Assembly (NCBI RefSeq): GCF_019599465.1
Contig: NZ_RKLR01000004.1
Span: 244,162 to 308,161 of the forward strand
Length of the DNA: 64,000 bases
Direction of reading: 5' to 3'
DNA from: Haloarcula rubra
Lineage (GTDB): Archaea > Halobacteriota > Halobacteria > Halobacteriales > Haloarculaceae
A program made the position numbers and the translations under genes. Of this stretch, positions 1 through 8,097 are shown piece by piece (within the stretch, counting starts at the first letter, position 1; every line of letters begins with the position of its first letter). Under the pieces are notes generated by a model that worked only from the letters and a program-made list of their open reading frames with translations, ran no database searches and was not told the origin of the DNA.

Positions 1-516
1 GTCGAGACCGGCGGGCGCCGACGCGAGGAAGTCGGACCGCTGTTCTACGAACCGACGGTGCTGACGGACCTGCCCGACGACGCCACCGCCGCCTGCGAGG
101 AGACGTTCGGCCCCGTCGTCTCGATAACGCCGGTCGCGGACGCCGACGAGGCGGTCGAGCGCGCCAACGACACCGACTACGGCCTCCACGCGAGCGTCTG
201 GACCGAGGACGCCGACCGCGGCGAGGCACTGGCCCGCCGTATCGATGCCGGGTCGGTCTGTGTCAACGACGCCTACCTCGGCATGTGGGCGTCGACGGAC
301 GCGCCGATGGGCGGCGTCGACGACTCCGGTATCGGCCGCCGCCACGGGGCCGACGGTATCCGAAAGTACACGGAGTCACAGACGGTCACGACCCAGCGCC
401 TCCATCCGCTGGTGCCCGTCGACGGCCTCCCGAACCGCGTCGCCGCCGCTGGCGCGACGCTGAGCATCCGGGCGCTCCGGCGACTCCGACGCCTCTCCCC
501 ACTGGGCGGACGCTGA
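1..516 (+). CDS. Aldehyde dehydrogenase, C-terminal part
   Basis: This is the carboxy-terminal end of an NAD(P)-dependent aldehyde dehydrogenase; the start and catalytic cysteine lie left of the window. The reading frame is open from the first base. The motif EETFGPVV, a family hallmark that follows the active-site region, is visible, as is the later region ending in GIGRRHGADGIRKYTE, which is typical of the ALDH tail. A basic stretch rich in Arg and Leu extends past the usual fold end and could be a short membrane-associated tail. The stop overlaps the start of the next gene by one base (TGATG), so it is probably co-translated with the reductase. Substrate cannot be told; the neighbour suggests an acyl chain aldehyde. 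Confidence 0.9.
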   Translation, partial: VETGGRRREEVGPLFYEPTVLTDLPDDATAACEETFGPVVSITPVADADEAVERANDTDYGLHASVWTEDADRGEALARRIDAGSVCVNDAYLGMWASTDAPMGGVDDSGIGRRHGADGIRKYTESQTVTTQRLHPLVPVDGLPNRVAAAGATLSIRALRRLRRLSPLGGR

Positions 517-1592
517 TGCAGTTTTGCACCGGTTTCCCCGGCTTTCTGGGGTCGGCACTCGTCGGCCGACTGCTCGCCCGGAGCGACGACACCGTCACCT
601 GTCTGGTCCAACCCGCCTACCGCGAGACGGCCGAACGGCGGGCCGGCGAACTGACCGACGAGGCGGGCGTCCCCCGTGAGCGTGTCCGCCTCGTCGAGGG
701 CGACGTGACCGACCCGGACCTCGGACTCACCGCCTACGACCGCCTCGCCGAGGCCACGGCGACGGTGTACCACCTCGCCGCCGTCTACGACCTCGGCGTC
801 GACGCCGAGGTGGCCGACCGGGTCAACGTCGTGGGGACCGACCACGTCCTGGCCTTCGCCGAGGCCGCCGACGTCGAGCGGTTCCACTACGTCAGCACCT
901 GTTACGTCAGCGGCCGCTACGACGGGACCTTCACCCACGCCGACCTCGACGTGGGCCAGGAGTTCCACAACCACTACGAGCGCACCAAGTTCGAGGCGGA
1001 GGTCGCCGTCCAAGCGCGGATGGCCGACGGGTTCCCGGCGACGATATACCGCCCGGCCATCGCCGTCGGCGACAGCAGGACCGGCGAGACACAGAAGTAC
1101 GACGGCCCGTACTACCTCCTGTCGCTGTTGCGCCGCCAGCCACGACTCGCGTTCGCACCGGCGCCCGCCACCCCGGACCGCTACCACCTGAACGTCGTCC
1201 CCCGGGAGTTCGTCGTCGACGCTATCGCCGAACTCTCCGGGCGGGACGAGACCGTCGGCGAGGTGTACCAACTCTGCAACCCGCATCCGCCGACTATCGG
1301 CCGACTGGTGCGCGCGCTGGGTCGGGCCAGCGACCGCTGGGCCGTCCCGGTGCCCGGCACGGTCGGACTCTCCTACGCGGCGCTGTCTCGCCTGCCGCGA
1401 CTGGCCGACCGACTCGGCGTCGAACCCGAAGCGCTCCCGTATCTCTCGCACGCGACGAGGTACACCGACGAGAACACGCGGCGGGCGCTCGCGGGAACCG
1501 GTGTCAGATGTCCGCTGTTCGAGGCGTACGTCGACACGCTGGTCGCGTACGTCCGCGAGCACCCGGCCGTCGACGACGCGGCGATGGTGTGA
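516..1592 (+). CDS. SDR-family NAD(P)-dependent acyl reductase/epimerase-like protein
   Basis: Extended short-chain dehydrogenase of 358 residues. The Rossmann motif TGFPGFLG is at residues 5-12 and the catalytic set Ser127, Tyr154, Lys158 (YERTK) is intact. The opening and the YVSTCYVSG segment resemble the thioester-reductase / fatty acyl-CoA reductase (male-sterility) branch, which reduces acyl thioesters to aldehydes, rather than sugar epimerases. I chose the ATG that overlaps the aldehyde dehydrogenase stop by one base, because it begins directly before the Rossmann strand; longer in-frame extensions lie inside the upstream gene. Coupling with an aldehyde dehydrogenase supports a joint role in aldehyde metabolism. 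A sugar or sterol epimerase cannot be excluded. Confidence 0.85.
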   Translation: MQFCTGFPGFLGSALVGRLLARSDDTVTCLVQPAYRETAERRAGELTDEAGVPRERVRLVEGDVTDPDLGLTAYDRLAEATATVYHLAAVYDLGVDAEVADRVNVVGTDHVLAFAEAADVERFHYVSTCYVSGRYDGTFTHADLDVGQEFHNHYERTKFEAEVAVQARMADGFPATIYRPAIAVGDSRTGETQKYDGPYYLLSLLRRQPRLAFAPAPATPDRYHLNVVPREFVVDAIAELSGRDETVGEVYQLCNPHPPTIGRLVRALGRASDRWAVPVPGTVGLSYAALSRLPRLADRLGVEPEALPYLSHATRYTDENTRRALAGTGVRCPLFEAYVDTLVAYVREHPAVDDAAMV

Positions 1593-1659
1593 CACCGCGG
1601 CCACCGTCGCGTGTGCCACGTCCCGTAGAGTTATGTCGCCCGGTTGTCTACTCCCGACG

Positions 1660-1821
1660 ATGGAGTCCGAGTACGCGTTCCTGCCCCTGTTCGCGGTCGT
1701 GCTCTCGCTCGGCGTCACCGGTCTTCTGGTAGTGCCCTCGTGGTCGATGGTGTTCGCGGCCCTCGCGGCGCTCTCGTGTCTCGGCATCGGCGTCGTCGTC
1801 TACGCCACGTACTGGTGTTGA
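1660..1821 (+). CDS. Small membrane protein (53 aa)
   Basis: Hypothetical 53-residue protein made almost entirely of two hydrophobic helices (roughly residues 5-28 and 31-50) with a short acidic start and a Cys end. The ATG was chosen because a T/A-rich element lies about 28 bases upstream, fitting a leaderless transcript; an in-frame ATG 27 bases earlier would add nine residues. It sits between an SDR gene and the convergent threonine synthase gene. No family is recognised. Confidence 0.6.
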   Translation: MESEYAFLPLFAVVLSLGVTGLLVVPSWSMVFAALAALSCLGIGVVVYATYWC

Positions 1822-1827
1822 CTCCGG

Positions 1828-3015
1828 TCAGACGACGCGCGTCACGGTCTCGGCCAGCGCCGACAGCGGGACCGTCTCCGCGTCCACACCGGGCGCGTCT
1901 ACCTCGCGTTCGGTGAACCCCGTTCCGGTGGCGACGAGCACGACGTCGTCGTCTGTCACGAGGTCGCCACGGTCGCCCAGCCGGCGAGCGCCCGCCAGCG
2001 CCGTCGCACAGGCGCTCTCGACGAACAGGCCCGCACTGCTCGCCAGCGCGCGGCGGGCCTCGAGGATGGCGTCGTCGTCGACGGCGAGCACACCGCCCTC
2101 GGTCTCGCTGGCGGCCGCCAGCACCCGATTGCCGCTCGGCGGGTCGGCGTTCGCGATGGAGTAGGCGACCGTCTCCCCCGCCTCGACGGGTTCGACGACA
2201 TCGTCGCCCCGGCCCCACGCCTCGGCGATGGGCGCACAGGCCGCCGCCTGCACGAAGTACAGTCGCGGTACTCGGTCGAGCACACCCGCGGTCGACAGGT
2301 CTCGAAATGCCTTCCAGACGCCGCTCGCGTGGCCGCCGCTGGAGACGGGGAGCACGACGGCGTCGGGGGTGTCGGGCGCGAACGACTCCGCGATTTCGAG
2401 CGCCGTCGTCCCCTGGCCGGCCACGCGGAGCGGCGCGTCCGAGTTGACGAACCGAACGCCGGCCTCGGACCCGATTCGAAGCGACTCGCGGTAGAGGCGA
2501 CCGTAGTCGCCGTCGACCCGGAGTATCGTCGGGTCGTAGCGAGCGAGGAGCGACAGTCGTTCGGTGGGGACGTCCGCCGGGACCAGCACCAGACAGTCCA
2601 CCCCGGCGCTGGCGGCGTGGGCGGCCATCGACCGGGCCATGTTGCCGTGGGAGACGGTGCCGACGGCGTCGTCTCCTGTTTCTGCGGCCGCCGCGACGCC
2701 GACGGCGCTCCCGCGGTCTTTGAACGTCCCCGTCGGGTTCGCCCCCTCGTACTTCACGTGGACGGTCGCGCCCACGTCGTCGTCCAGTCGCGGCGCGCGC
2801 ACCAGCGGCGTGCCGCCAGCACCGGCGGCCAGTCCGCTCGGGTCGACGTCGGGCAACAGGTCCCGATACCGCCACAGCGACCGCTCCGGGGTCGCGGGCC
2901 AGTCGAACCCCGACGGTTCGGTCCGGACCCAGTACGGTTCGCCGCAGTCACAGCGGGGCCCGTCAGCGAGCGTCGCCGTCGCCCCGCAGGCGTAACAGGA
3001 GAGCGACAGGTCCAT
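1828..3015 (-). CDS. thrC: Threonine synthase
   Basis: PLP-dependent enzyme converting O-phosphohomoserine to threonine, 395 residues. An N-terminal zinc-ribbon-like segment with Cys7, Cys10, Cys22 and Cys24 precedes the catalytic fold, as in archaeal ThrC. The PLP lysine is Lys99 in GTFKDRG; the SHGNMA phosphate/substrate motif and a late SSGGHASG phosphate-binding loop are present. Cytosolic. No leader ORF is possible in the short gap upstream, since the SprT-like gene ends 40 bases away on the same strand, so it may be read as part of that operon. Fold-type II relatives (threonine dehydratase, cysteine synthase) share the fold, but the N-terminal ribbon favours ThrC. Confidence 0.93.
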   Translation of the reverse strand: MDLSLSCYACGATATLADGPRCDCGEPYWVRTEPSGFDWPATPERSLWRYRDLLPDVDPSGLAAGAGGTPLVRAPRLDDDVGATVHVKYEGANPTGTFKDRGSAVGVAAAAETGDDAVGTVSHGNMARSMAAHAASAGVDCLVLVPADVPTERLSLLARYDPTILRVDGDYGRLYRESLRIGSEAGVRFVNSDAPLRVAGQGTTALEIAESFAPDTPDAVVLPVSSGGHASGVWKAFRDLSTAGVLDRVPRLYFVQAAACAPIAEAWGRGDDVVEPVEAGETVAYSIANADPPSGNRVLAAASETEGGVLAVDDDAILEARRALASSAGLFVESACATALAGARRLGDRGDLVTDDDVVLVATGTGFTEREVDAPGVDAETVPLSALAETVTRVV

Positions 3016-3055
3016 ACCGGCGGTTCGGCCGTGGGGGACCTAACCCTGCCGCCGG

Positions 3056-3619
3056 TCAGTCCAGCGCCAGTTCGGCGCCACAGCAGTCCGAGCGGTAGCG
3101 CGCTCGCTCCCGGACCAGTTTGCAGTCCCGGTAGCGTCGGGCGACGAGGCCACCGCAGTCGGTACACGACAGCACGTACTTCGGGTCGGCGAACGTGGGA
3201 CAGTGGACGTCGGTTTCGAGGTCGGCGGCACGCGTCCGGAAGGCCGCGCCGTGGTCCGTCGTGCCGTCGCGCTGGTACTGCTCGACGTGGACCAGTTCGT
3301 GGCGGAGGGTCGCCTCCCACTCGCCGCGGTCGAACGCCTCGAACGCCTCGCGGGTGAGCGACAGCGTACAGGGGAGCGGCCGGCCGTCGGCACCGTCGAC
3401 ACCCGCCCAGTCGTAGGGGTCGCCGACCGTGGCATCGGGGAGTTTCGGCCGTTTGACCGCCGCCGCGCGCCGCTTCGCGCGGGTCGACACCTCCCAGTCG
3501 ACGAGGTCGAAGCGCACGTCGACGCCCCACTCCCGCCGCACGTCCCGGCAGTACTCGCGGGACCACGCGACGACGTCGGCGTCCGAGGTCACGTCCTCGT
3601 AGGCGACGCTCTGGCCCAT
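3056..3619 (-). CDS. SprT-like zinc metalloprotease domain protein
   Basis: A 187-residue protein with the gluzincin motif HELVH at residues 107-111 and a downstream His123 in DHGAAF, the arrangement of SprT/Spartan domains. The C-terminus has CTDCG and a late CC pair, consistent with the zinc ribbon that follows SprT in bacteria and archaea. The start is the ATG that overlaps the upstream gene's stop (ATGA), which gives translational coupling; a start 15 codons earlier lies inside that gene. Spartan proteases cleave DNA-protein crosslinks in eukaryotes; the role in haloarchaea is not established, so a repair function is inference. Confidence 0.85.
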   Translation of the reverse strand: MGQSVAYEDVTSDADVVAWSREYCRDVRREWGVDVRFDLVDWEVSTRAKRRAAAVKRPKLPDATVGDPYDWAGVDGADGRPLPCTLSLTREAFEAFDRGEWEATLRHELVHVEQYQRDGTTDHGAAFRTRAADLETDVHCPTFADPKYVLSCTDCGGLVARRYRDCKLVRERARYRSDCCGAELALD

Positions 3620-4386
3620 CAGAGCCCGGTCGGACAGTCGACGAACGTCGTCTCCAGCCCCCACTCGTCCAGTCTCGACTGGAGCGAGCGGACGCCGAAC
3701 GTCTCGGTGGCGTAGTGGCCCGCCAGCACGACGCCGATGCCGGCCTCGCGGGCCTCGTGGTACACCTGCTGTTTGCCCTCGCCGGTGACGAGGACGTCCG
3801 CCCCCGCCTCGACTGCTTCGCCCACCCAGTCGACGCCGCTCCCGGTGACGATGGCGACGTCCTCGACGAGCGACGGGCCGAAGTCCAGCGTCCGGACCGA
3901 CTGTCCGCCGGTGTCGAGTTCGCCTTCGAGCGTCTCGGCGAGTTCGGAGGGGGTGGTCGCCTCGGCCAGTGTCCCGCGCTGGCCGACGTACTCCGGCCCC
4001 ATCTGGCCGAACGGCGCGCGGTTGTCGAGGTCCAGCAGGTCCGCGAGGCCGGCGGCGTTGCCGAGCGACTGGTGGCCGTCGAGCGGGAGGTGGGCGACGT
4101 ACAGCGAGAGGTCGTCGTCGACGAGCGGCGCGACCCGCTCGTAGGTCGTCCCGGTGAGTCGCTCGACGCTCCCCCAGACGATGCCGTGGTGTGTCACGAG
4201 GAGGTCCGCGCCGGCGTCCTTGGCTCGCTCGATGGTCTCGACGGCCGCGTCGACGGCGACGGCGACGTGGTCGACCGGTTGCTCGGCCGGGCCGACCTGT
4301 AGCCCGTTGGGGCTGGCGTCCACGTCGGCGTACGCGGCTACGTCGAGTTCGTCGTCGAGTCGGGCGGCGATGTCGCCTGCGTGCAT
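3619..4386 (-). CDS. NIF3/YbgI-family dinuclear metal-centre protein
   Basis: NIF3-like protein (Nif3/DUF34 family) of 255 residues, a usual length. The metal ligands of the family are visible: His66-His67 in THHG, Asp103 in HLPLDGH and a C-terminal GHYATE with His and Glu. The family forms hexameric rings with a di-metal site; some members have been named GTP cyclohydrolase I type 2, but the physiological reaction is unsettled. It is translationally coupled to the SprT-like gene by an ATGA overlap. Confidence 0.9.
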   Translation of the reverse strand: MHAGDIAARLDDELDVAAYADVDASPNGLQVGPAEQPVDHVAVAVDAAVETIERAKDAGADLLVTHHGIVWGSVERLTGTTYERVAPLVDDDLSLYVAHLPLDGHQSLGNAAGLADLLDLDNRAPFGQMGPEYVGQRGTLAEATTPSELAETLEGELDTGGQSVRTLDFGPSLVEDVAIVTGSGVDWVGEAVEAGADVLVTGEGKQQVYHEAREAGIGVVLAGHYATETFGVRSLQSRLDEWGLETTFVDCPTGL

Positions 4387-4418
4387 GGCCGGGTGTTCAG
4401 CCGCCGGGTTGGTAGGCC

Positions 4419-5144
4419 TTACTCCGTCTCGACGAACTGGCCGTTCTCCTCGGCGATGAGGCCGCGGTCGACGGCCGCGTCGATGATGGCGTCGAACTCC
4501 TCGGGTTCGATGTCGTAGGCGTTGACGGCGACCGCCCGAATCTCGTCGCGGTCGACCGGTAGCTGGCGGTTCTGGAGCAGGCGCATCACCTTACTGTACT
4601 CCAGTCGGGTCAGCGACGGGCCGTCGTCGCTGGCCTCGTCGGCCGTGTCGTGTCGGCTATCGGTGGACTCGCTCGCAGACCCGGCCTGCGTCCCCGTCGT
4701 CTCGGCCGTGCCCGAGGAGGCCGTCCCTGTGGGCGTCGTCTCGCTCCGCTCGTCCGTGTCGGCCGGTTCGTCGGCTCCCGCCATCGGGTGTGTGCGGTCG
4801 GGGGCTGTCTCCGAACTCGCGTCGTCCTCAGTATCGAGCAGTCCCTCCTCGTCGACGTCTGACTCGCTCTCGCCGGTCTCACTGGCGTCCCCGACGGCCA
4901 TCGGGTCTGGCTGGGGTTCCATCCCGGACTCGTCCATCAGGCCGCTCTGGTCGTCCGGGTCCTCGTCGGCCGCGGCCACGACCCGCTTCAGCACCGTCGC
5001 GAGCTTTCGCCGACAGGTCGGACAGAGCGTGACCTGCTGGTCGGGCGTCGCCTCCGTCTGGAGGGACTTCGGAACGACGGGGTACTCGGAGAGCGAGGCG
5101 TCGAGGGCCGCACCGCAGAAGTAACACGACGAGAGTCGGTCCAT
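4419..5144 (-). CDS. Zinc-ribbon protein with acidic linker and C-terminal helical domain
   Basis: Unrecognised 241-residue protein. It opens with CYFCG and, about 30 residues later, CPTC, a likely zinc ribbon. Residues about 60-165 are a low-complexity acidic Ser/Thr/Asp/Glu linker. The last 70 residues (from LTRLEYSKVMRLL) are predicted mostly helical and end in a short GLIAEENGQFVE turn reminiscent of a winged helix. This layout, zinc ribbon plus small helical domain, would suit a nucleic-acid or protein adaptor, but no function is assignable. It stands alone between the NIF3-like gene and a lipoprotein gene, all on the minus strand. Confidence 0.75.
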   Translation of the reverse strand: MDRLSSCYFCGAALDASLSEYPVVPKSLQTEATPDQQVTLCPTCRRKLATVLKRVVAAADEDPDDQSGLMDESGMEPQPDPMAVGDASETGESESDVDEEGLLDTEDDASSETAPDRTHPMAGADEPADTDERSETTPTGTASSGTAETTGTQAGSASESTDSRHDTADEASDDGPSLTRLEYSKVMRLLQNRQLPVDRDEIRAVAVNAYDIEPEEFDAIIDAAVDRGLIAEENGQFVETE

Positions 5145-5185
5145 GCCGACACGTCCTCGCCCCTCGGTCTTAAAACCGGCACGCC

Positions 5186-5950
5186 CTAGGTCGGACAGCC
5201 CCCTCGCATGGCCTTCTCCCGGACCTCGGCGGGAACCGTCACCTCGACGCGCTCCCCGTAGTCACGGTACCGAGTGGTGAGCGTCGCCGTGGCCGTCTCG
5301 CCGTCCCCCGAGACCACGACGGTCACCTCGCTGCGGACCGGTCTGTTCGTCCGTTCGTCCAGCCAGAGCGAGACCGTGAGGCTGTCGACGTTCGGTGACC
5401 CGAACAGCGGCCGACTACCGGCGCCCGCGCCGTAGCGGTCCAGTTCCGACTTGGAGGGCGCGCCAGTGAGGTGCACTACCTCGCGACCGTCGATGGTCTC
5501 CGTGCCGTTGTAGTAGAGGTCGCCCGTCGAGAGCATCGCCAACTGGCGGCCTATGGGGGTCGTCTCGCGCCAGTCGTGCTCGGTCGGGACGTCCTCCTGC
5601 CCCCAGAAGACGCTCGGCCCCCCGGCGACGCCGGGACACTGGACGTAGGCCGTCCGGTTGTCGACGTAGGACCGTCTGGTGGTCCCGTCGACGGTGAGGT
5701 TGGTGGTGGCGTGTCGCGTCGTCAGGTTGATCCGGCCCGTCCCGCTGCCCCCGACGCGACGACTGCTCGCCGAGGACTCGACGGTGAACGAGAGATCGTA
5801 GCGGTACGACTCGAGCGTGGCGGCGCGCTCGCTGGCGGCGTCCAGTCGCTCGACGGCCGCTCCCTCGCGGACGGGGTCGTCGCCGAGGACCGAACACCCC
5901 GCGAGGACGAGACAGACAGCGAGCGCTACGTGGAGGGTGGGGCGGCGCAT
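5186..5950 (-). CDS. Haloarchaeal lipoprotein (LolA-like fold possible)
   Basis: A 254-residue secreted lipoprotein. The N-terminus has two Arg, a hydrophobic helix and a lipobox LAGC at about residues 17-20. The mature part starts with a helix (VERLDAASERAATLESYRYDLSFTVE) followed by beta strands with repeated Thr/Arg patterns, which resembles haloarchaeal proteins with LolA/LppX-like folds. Such proteins sit on the outer face of the membrane; ligand unknown. The following pattern WLDERTNRPVRSEV is also typical of that group. Assignment rests on pattern only. Confidence 0.75.
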   Translation of the reverse strand: MRRPTLHVALAVCLVLAGCSVLGDDPVREGAAVERLDAASERAATLESYRYDLSFTVESSASSRRVGGSGTGRINLTTRHATTNLTVDGTTRRSYVDNRTAYVQCPGVAGGPSVFWGQEDVPTEHDWRETTPIGRQLAMLSTGDLYYNGTETIDGREVVHLTGAPSKSELDRYGAGAGSRPLFGSPNVDSLTVSLWLDERTNRPVRSEVTVVVSGDGETATATLTTRYRDYGERVEVTVPAEVREKAMRGGCPT

Positions 5951-5988
5951 CGGTCGCCGATACTCGGGAGGGGAGAATGAATCTTGTG

Positions 5989-6789
5989 TCAGGCCTCGGC
6001 GTGGGCGTAGACGAACGCTCGCAGGAGTTTCGCCGCCAGCGTCGCGGCCTGTCCGTCGTCCCGGTCGTTGACCTCGACGACGTCGAATCCGACGGCCTGC
6101 GGCGCGACCGACCGCACCACGTCACGCATCTCGCGGGGCGCCAGTCCGAACGGTTCCGGCGTGCCCGTCCCGGGTGCGAACCCCGGGTCGGCGGCGTCGA
6201 TGTCCACCGAGAGGTACACTGACTCGTCGTCGAAATCCGGCGACCAGTCGGCCACGTCCTCCGGCGGGACGGCGGTCACGTCTCCGGCGTCGGCGCGCTC
6301 CCACTCCGCCTCGCTCCCGGTCCGGGCGCCCAGCACGATTGCGCGGTCGGCGACCGACAGCGCGTGGTGGGTCACGGTCGCGTGGGAGTACTCGTCGCCG
6401 GCGTAGGACTCCCGGAGGTCCAGATGTGCGTCCAGACAGACGAACACGTCGGGGTCTGTGGCCCGGACGGCGGCGACGCTGACGGTGTGTTCGCCGCCGA
6501 CCACGAGCGGGACGGCCCCGTCGCTGTCGAACTCGGCGACGGCGCTCTCGAGGAAGGTCAGGTACTCGGCGGTGTCGGCCGTCGGGCCGACGTCGCCGTG
6601 GTCGTACACCCCCAACTCGGTGAAACGCCGGGCCGAGCGGTGGTCGTAGTCGTCGAACTGTTCTGCGAACTCGCGGACGCGGCGCGGGCCGAACCGGGCG
6701 CCGGGACGGAAGGAGGTCGAGGCGTCCAGCGGCGCCCCCACGAGGGCGTAGTCGGCGGCCTCGCGGTCGGCGACCGCACCGGGGAACAT
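5989..6789 (-). CDS. speB: Agmatinase-family ureohydrolase
   Basis: Ureohydrolase of 266 residues with the three manganese-binding motifs of the arginase/agmatinase family: GGEHTVS, CLDAHLDLR and SVDIDAADPGFAPGTG. The family splits a guanidino group to give urea. The ATG used lies two bases after the aIF5A stop; upstream extension would run into that gene. Haloarchaea generally lack spermidine. An established proposal for them is that deoxyhypusine synthase attaches agmatine to aIF5A and an agmatinase-like enzyme then removes urea from the modified lysine. The direct operon with aIF5A here supports that role over free polyamine synthesis, but this remains inference. Confidence 0.88.
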   Translation of the reverse strand: MFPGAVADREAADYALVGAPLDASTSFRPGARFGPRRVREFAEQFDDYDHRSARRFTELGVYDHGDVGPTADTAEYLTFLESAVAEFDSDGAVPLVVGGEHTVSVAAVRATDPDVFVCLDAHLDLRESYAGDEYSHATVTHHALSVADRAIVLGARTGSEAEWERADAGDVTAVPPEDVADWSPDFDDESVYLSVDIDAADPGFAPGTGTPEPFGLAPREMRDVVRSVAPQAVGFDVVEVNDRDDGQAATLAAKLLRAFVYAHAEA

Positions 6790-6791
6790 CG

Positions 6792-7172
6792 TTACGAGCG
6801 GGTGATCTTGCGCTGTTCCTCGTACTCGAGGTACTCGATTTCGTCGTCCGGCTGGAGGTCGACGTCGTCCGGCATCAGCATCGTGAACGTCTCGTAGGTG
6901 TCGAGGTCCATGACCTGCGCGTCGTCGCCGCTGACGGAGACGACCTGCCCCTGCTTCCGGTCGATGATGGGGACCCACACCTTCGCGTCGACGGGCTGGG
7001 AGAGCGAGCGCTTCTTGCTGTCGAACACACCGCGGGCGTCGATTCGAGCCTTGGCGCTACCGTGTTTGCCGGGCTTGGCCGTGCTGTAGGAGTCTATCTT
7101 ACACGGCGTGTCCTCGATCATGACGTAGCTGCCTTCGTCGAGTTCGCGAACCTCAGTCTGCTCTCTTGCCAT
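6792..7172 (-). CDS. eif5a: Translation initiation factor 5A (aIF5A)
   Basis: aIF5A, 126 residues, the usual archaeal length. The hypusination loop [11 protein letters not shown] is intact, with Lys36 as the modified residue. The second half is the OB-fold domain ([17 protein letters not shown]). It helps ribosomes through difficult peptide bonds. The start ATG has a TATA-like element about 27 bases upstream on its strand, overlapped by a six-pair inverted repeat. It leads a two-gene operon with the agmatinase-family enzyme. Confidence 0.96.
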   Translation of the reverse strand: MAREQTEVRELDEGSYVMIEDTPCKIDSYSTAKPGKHGSAKARIDARGVFDSKKRSLSQPVDAKVWVPIIDRKQGQVVSVSGDDAQVMDLDTYETFTMLMPDDVDLQPDDEIEYLEYEEQRKITRS

Positions 7173-7182
7173 ACGGCCGCGT

Positions 7183-7204
7183 TACCCCTGTTGGGGTATA
7201 AACG
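7183..7204 (-). promoter_or_regulatory. aIF5A promoter with overlapping inverted repeat
   Basis: On the minus strand a TATA-like GTTTATAC sits 24-32 bases before the aIF5A start. The repeat TACCCC-AACA-GGGGTA (positions 7183-7198) partly overlaps it and covers the expected initiation zone. Such placement suits a repressor site or a short 5' hairpin; the binding factor is unknown. Confidence 0.5.
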
Positions 7205-7296
7205 GTTTGGAATGGCGCAGTCACCGGCCTCCGGGCCGAACTGACGGTCGGACACTCGCCGCTCCGTCGCTCCGACCGCTCCGACGAGTTAGCAGT

Positions 7297-7305
7297 GCTT
7301 ATTAC
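7297..7305 (+). promoter_or_regulatory. TATA-like element of the dioxygenase operon
   Basis: GCTTATTAC is centred about 26 bases before the ATG of the phytanoyl-CoA dioxygenase gene, the spacing expected for a leaderless haloarchaeal transcript. Confidence 0.5.
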
Positions 7306-7326
7306 TGGAGAATAGTAGAGAGTGGT

Positions 7327-8097
7327 ATGCAACTCACAGCGGCGCAGTTCGAGCAGTACCAGCGGGACGGCTACGTCGTCGTCGAGGACTGCCTCGACGG
7401 TGCGACCGTCGAAGCCGTGACGACGCGTATCGCGGCGTACGTCCGAAACGACCGCGAGGAGACGGGGTTCGAGCGGATGCTCGAACCCGAGGCCGACGGC
7501 GACGCCCTCGGGGACGCCGACCCGGTCCGGAAGTTCGAGGGTCTCGGGATGGTCCGGGAGGACGACGTCTTCGCCGAGTTGGTCCACGACGAGGCGATTC
7601 TCGACGTGGTCCGGCAGTTGCAGGGGCCGAACCTCCACCTCCTGCGGAGCGCGGCGATGCTGAAACCCCCTCGCGTCGGCAGCGAGAAGAAGTTCCATCA
7701 GGACGCGGCCTACTACCCCATCCACCCGATGGACCACGTCACCGTCTGGATAGCGCTGGACCAGTCGACCACCGAGAACGGTTGTATGCAGGTCGTGCCG
7801 GGGGCGCACAAAGACGGCCTGCTGGGTCACGAGGCCATCGAGTACGACACCGACATCACCATCGCCGAGGCCGACTACGGTCCCGAGGACACCGTCGCCC
7901 TGCCGATGGACCCGGGCGACGTCCTCTTCCAGCACTGCCTGCTCCCCCACTACACCGCGCCCAACGAGACGGCGGACTGGCGGCGCGCGTTCATCGCCTC
8001 GTACATGCGCAGTCGGTCCCGCTTCACCGACGAGGACCCGCCGGAGTGGGTCGACAGCTACGACGTCGCCGGCGAGAGCTTCGCGGGGTGCGTGTAG
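7327..8097 (+). CDS. Phytanoyl-CoA dioxygenase (PhyH) family protein
   Basis: Fe(II)/2-oxoglutarate-dependent oxygenase of 256 residues. The metal site HQD (His124, Asp126) is followed by a distal His208 in LLPHYTAPN and an Arg at 219-220 for 2-oxoglutarate binding. The family hydroxylates diverse lipids and small molecules; phytanoyl-CoA itself is only one known substrate. Haloarchaeal lipids are phytanyl ethers, so an isoprenoid substrate is conceivable but unproven. The stop codon directly abuts the start of the Nramp-like transporter, so the two are in one operon. Confidence 0.88.
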   Translation: MQLTAAQFEQYQRDGYVVVEDCLDGATVEAVTTRIAAYVRNDREETGFERMLEPEADGDALGDADPVRKFEGLGMVREDDVFAELVHDEAILDVVRQLQGPNLHLLRSAAMLKPPRVGSEKKFHQDAAYYPIHPMDHVTVWIALDQSTTENGCMQVVPGAHKDGLLGHEAIEYDTDITIAEADYGPEDTVALPMDPGDVLFQHCLLPHYTAPNETADWRRAFIASYMRSRSRFTDEDPPEWVDSYDVAGESFAGCV

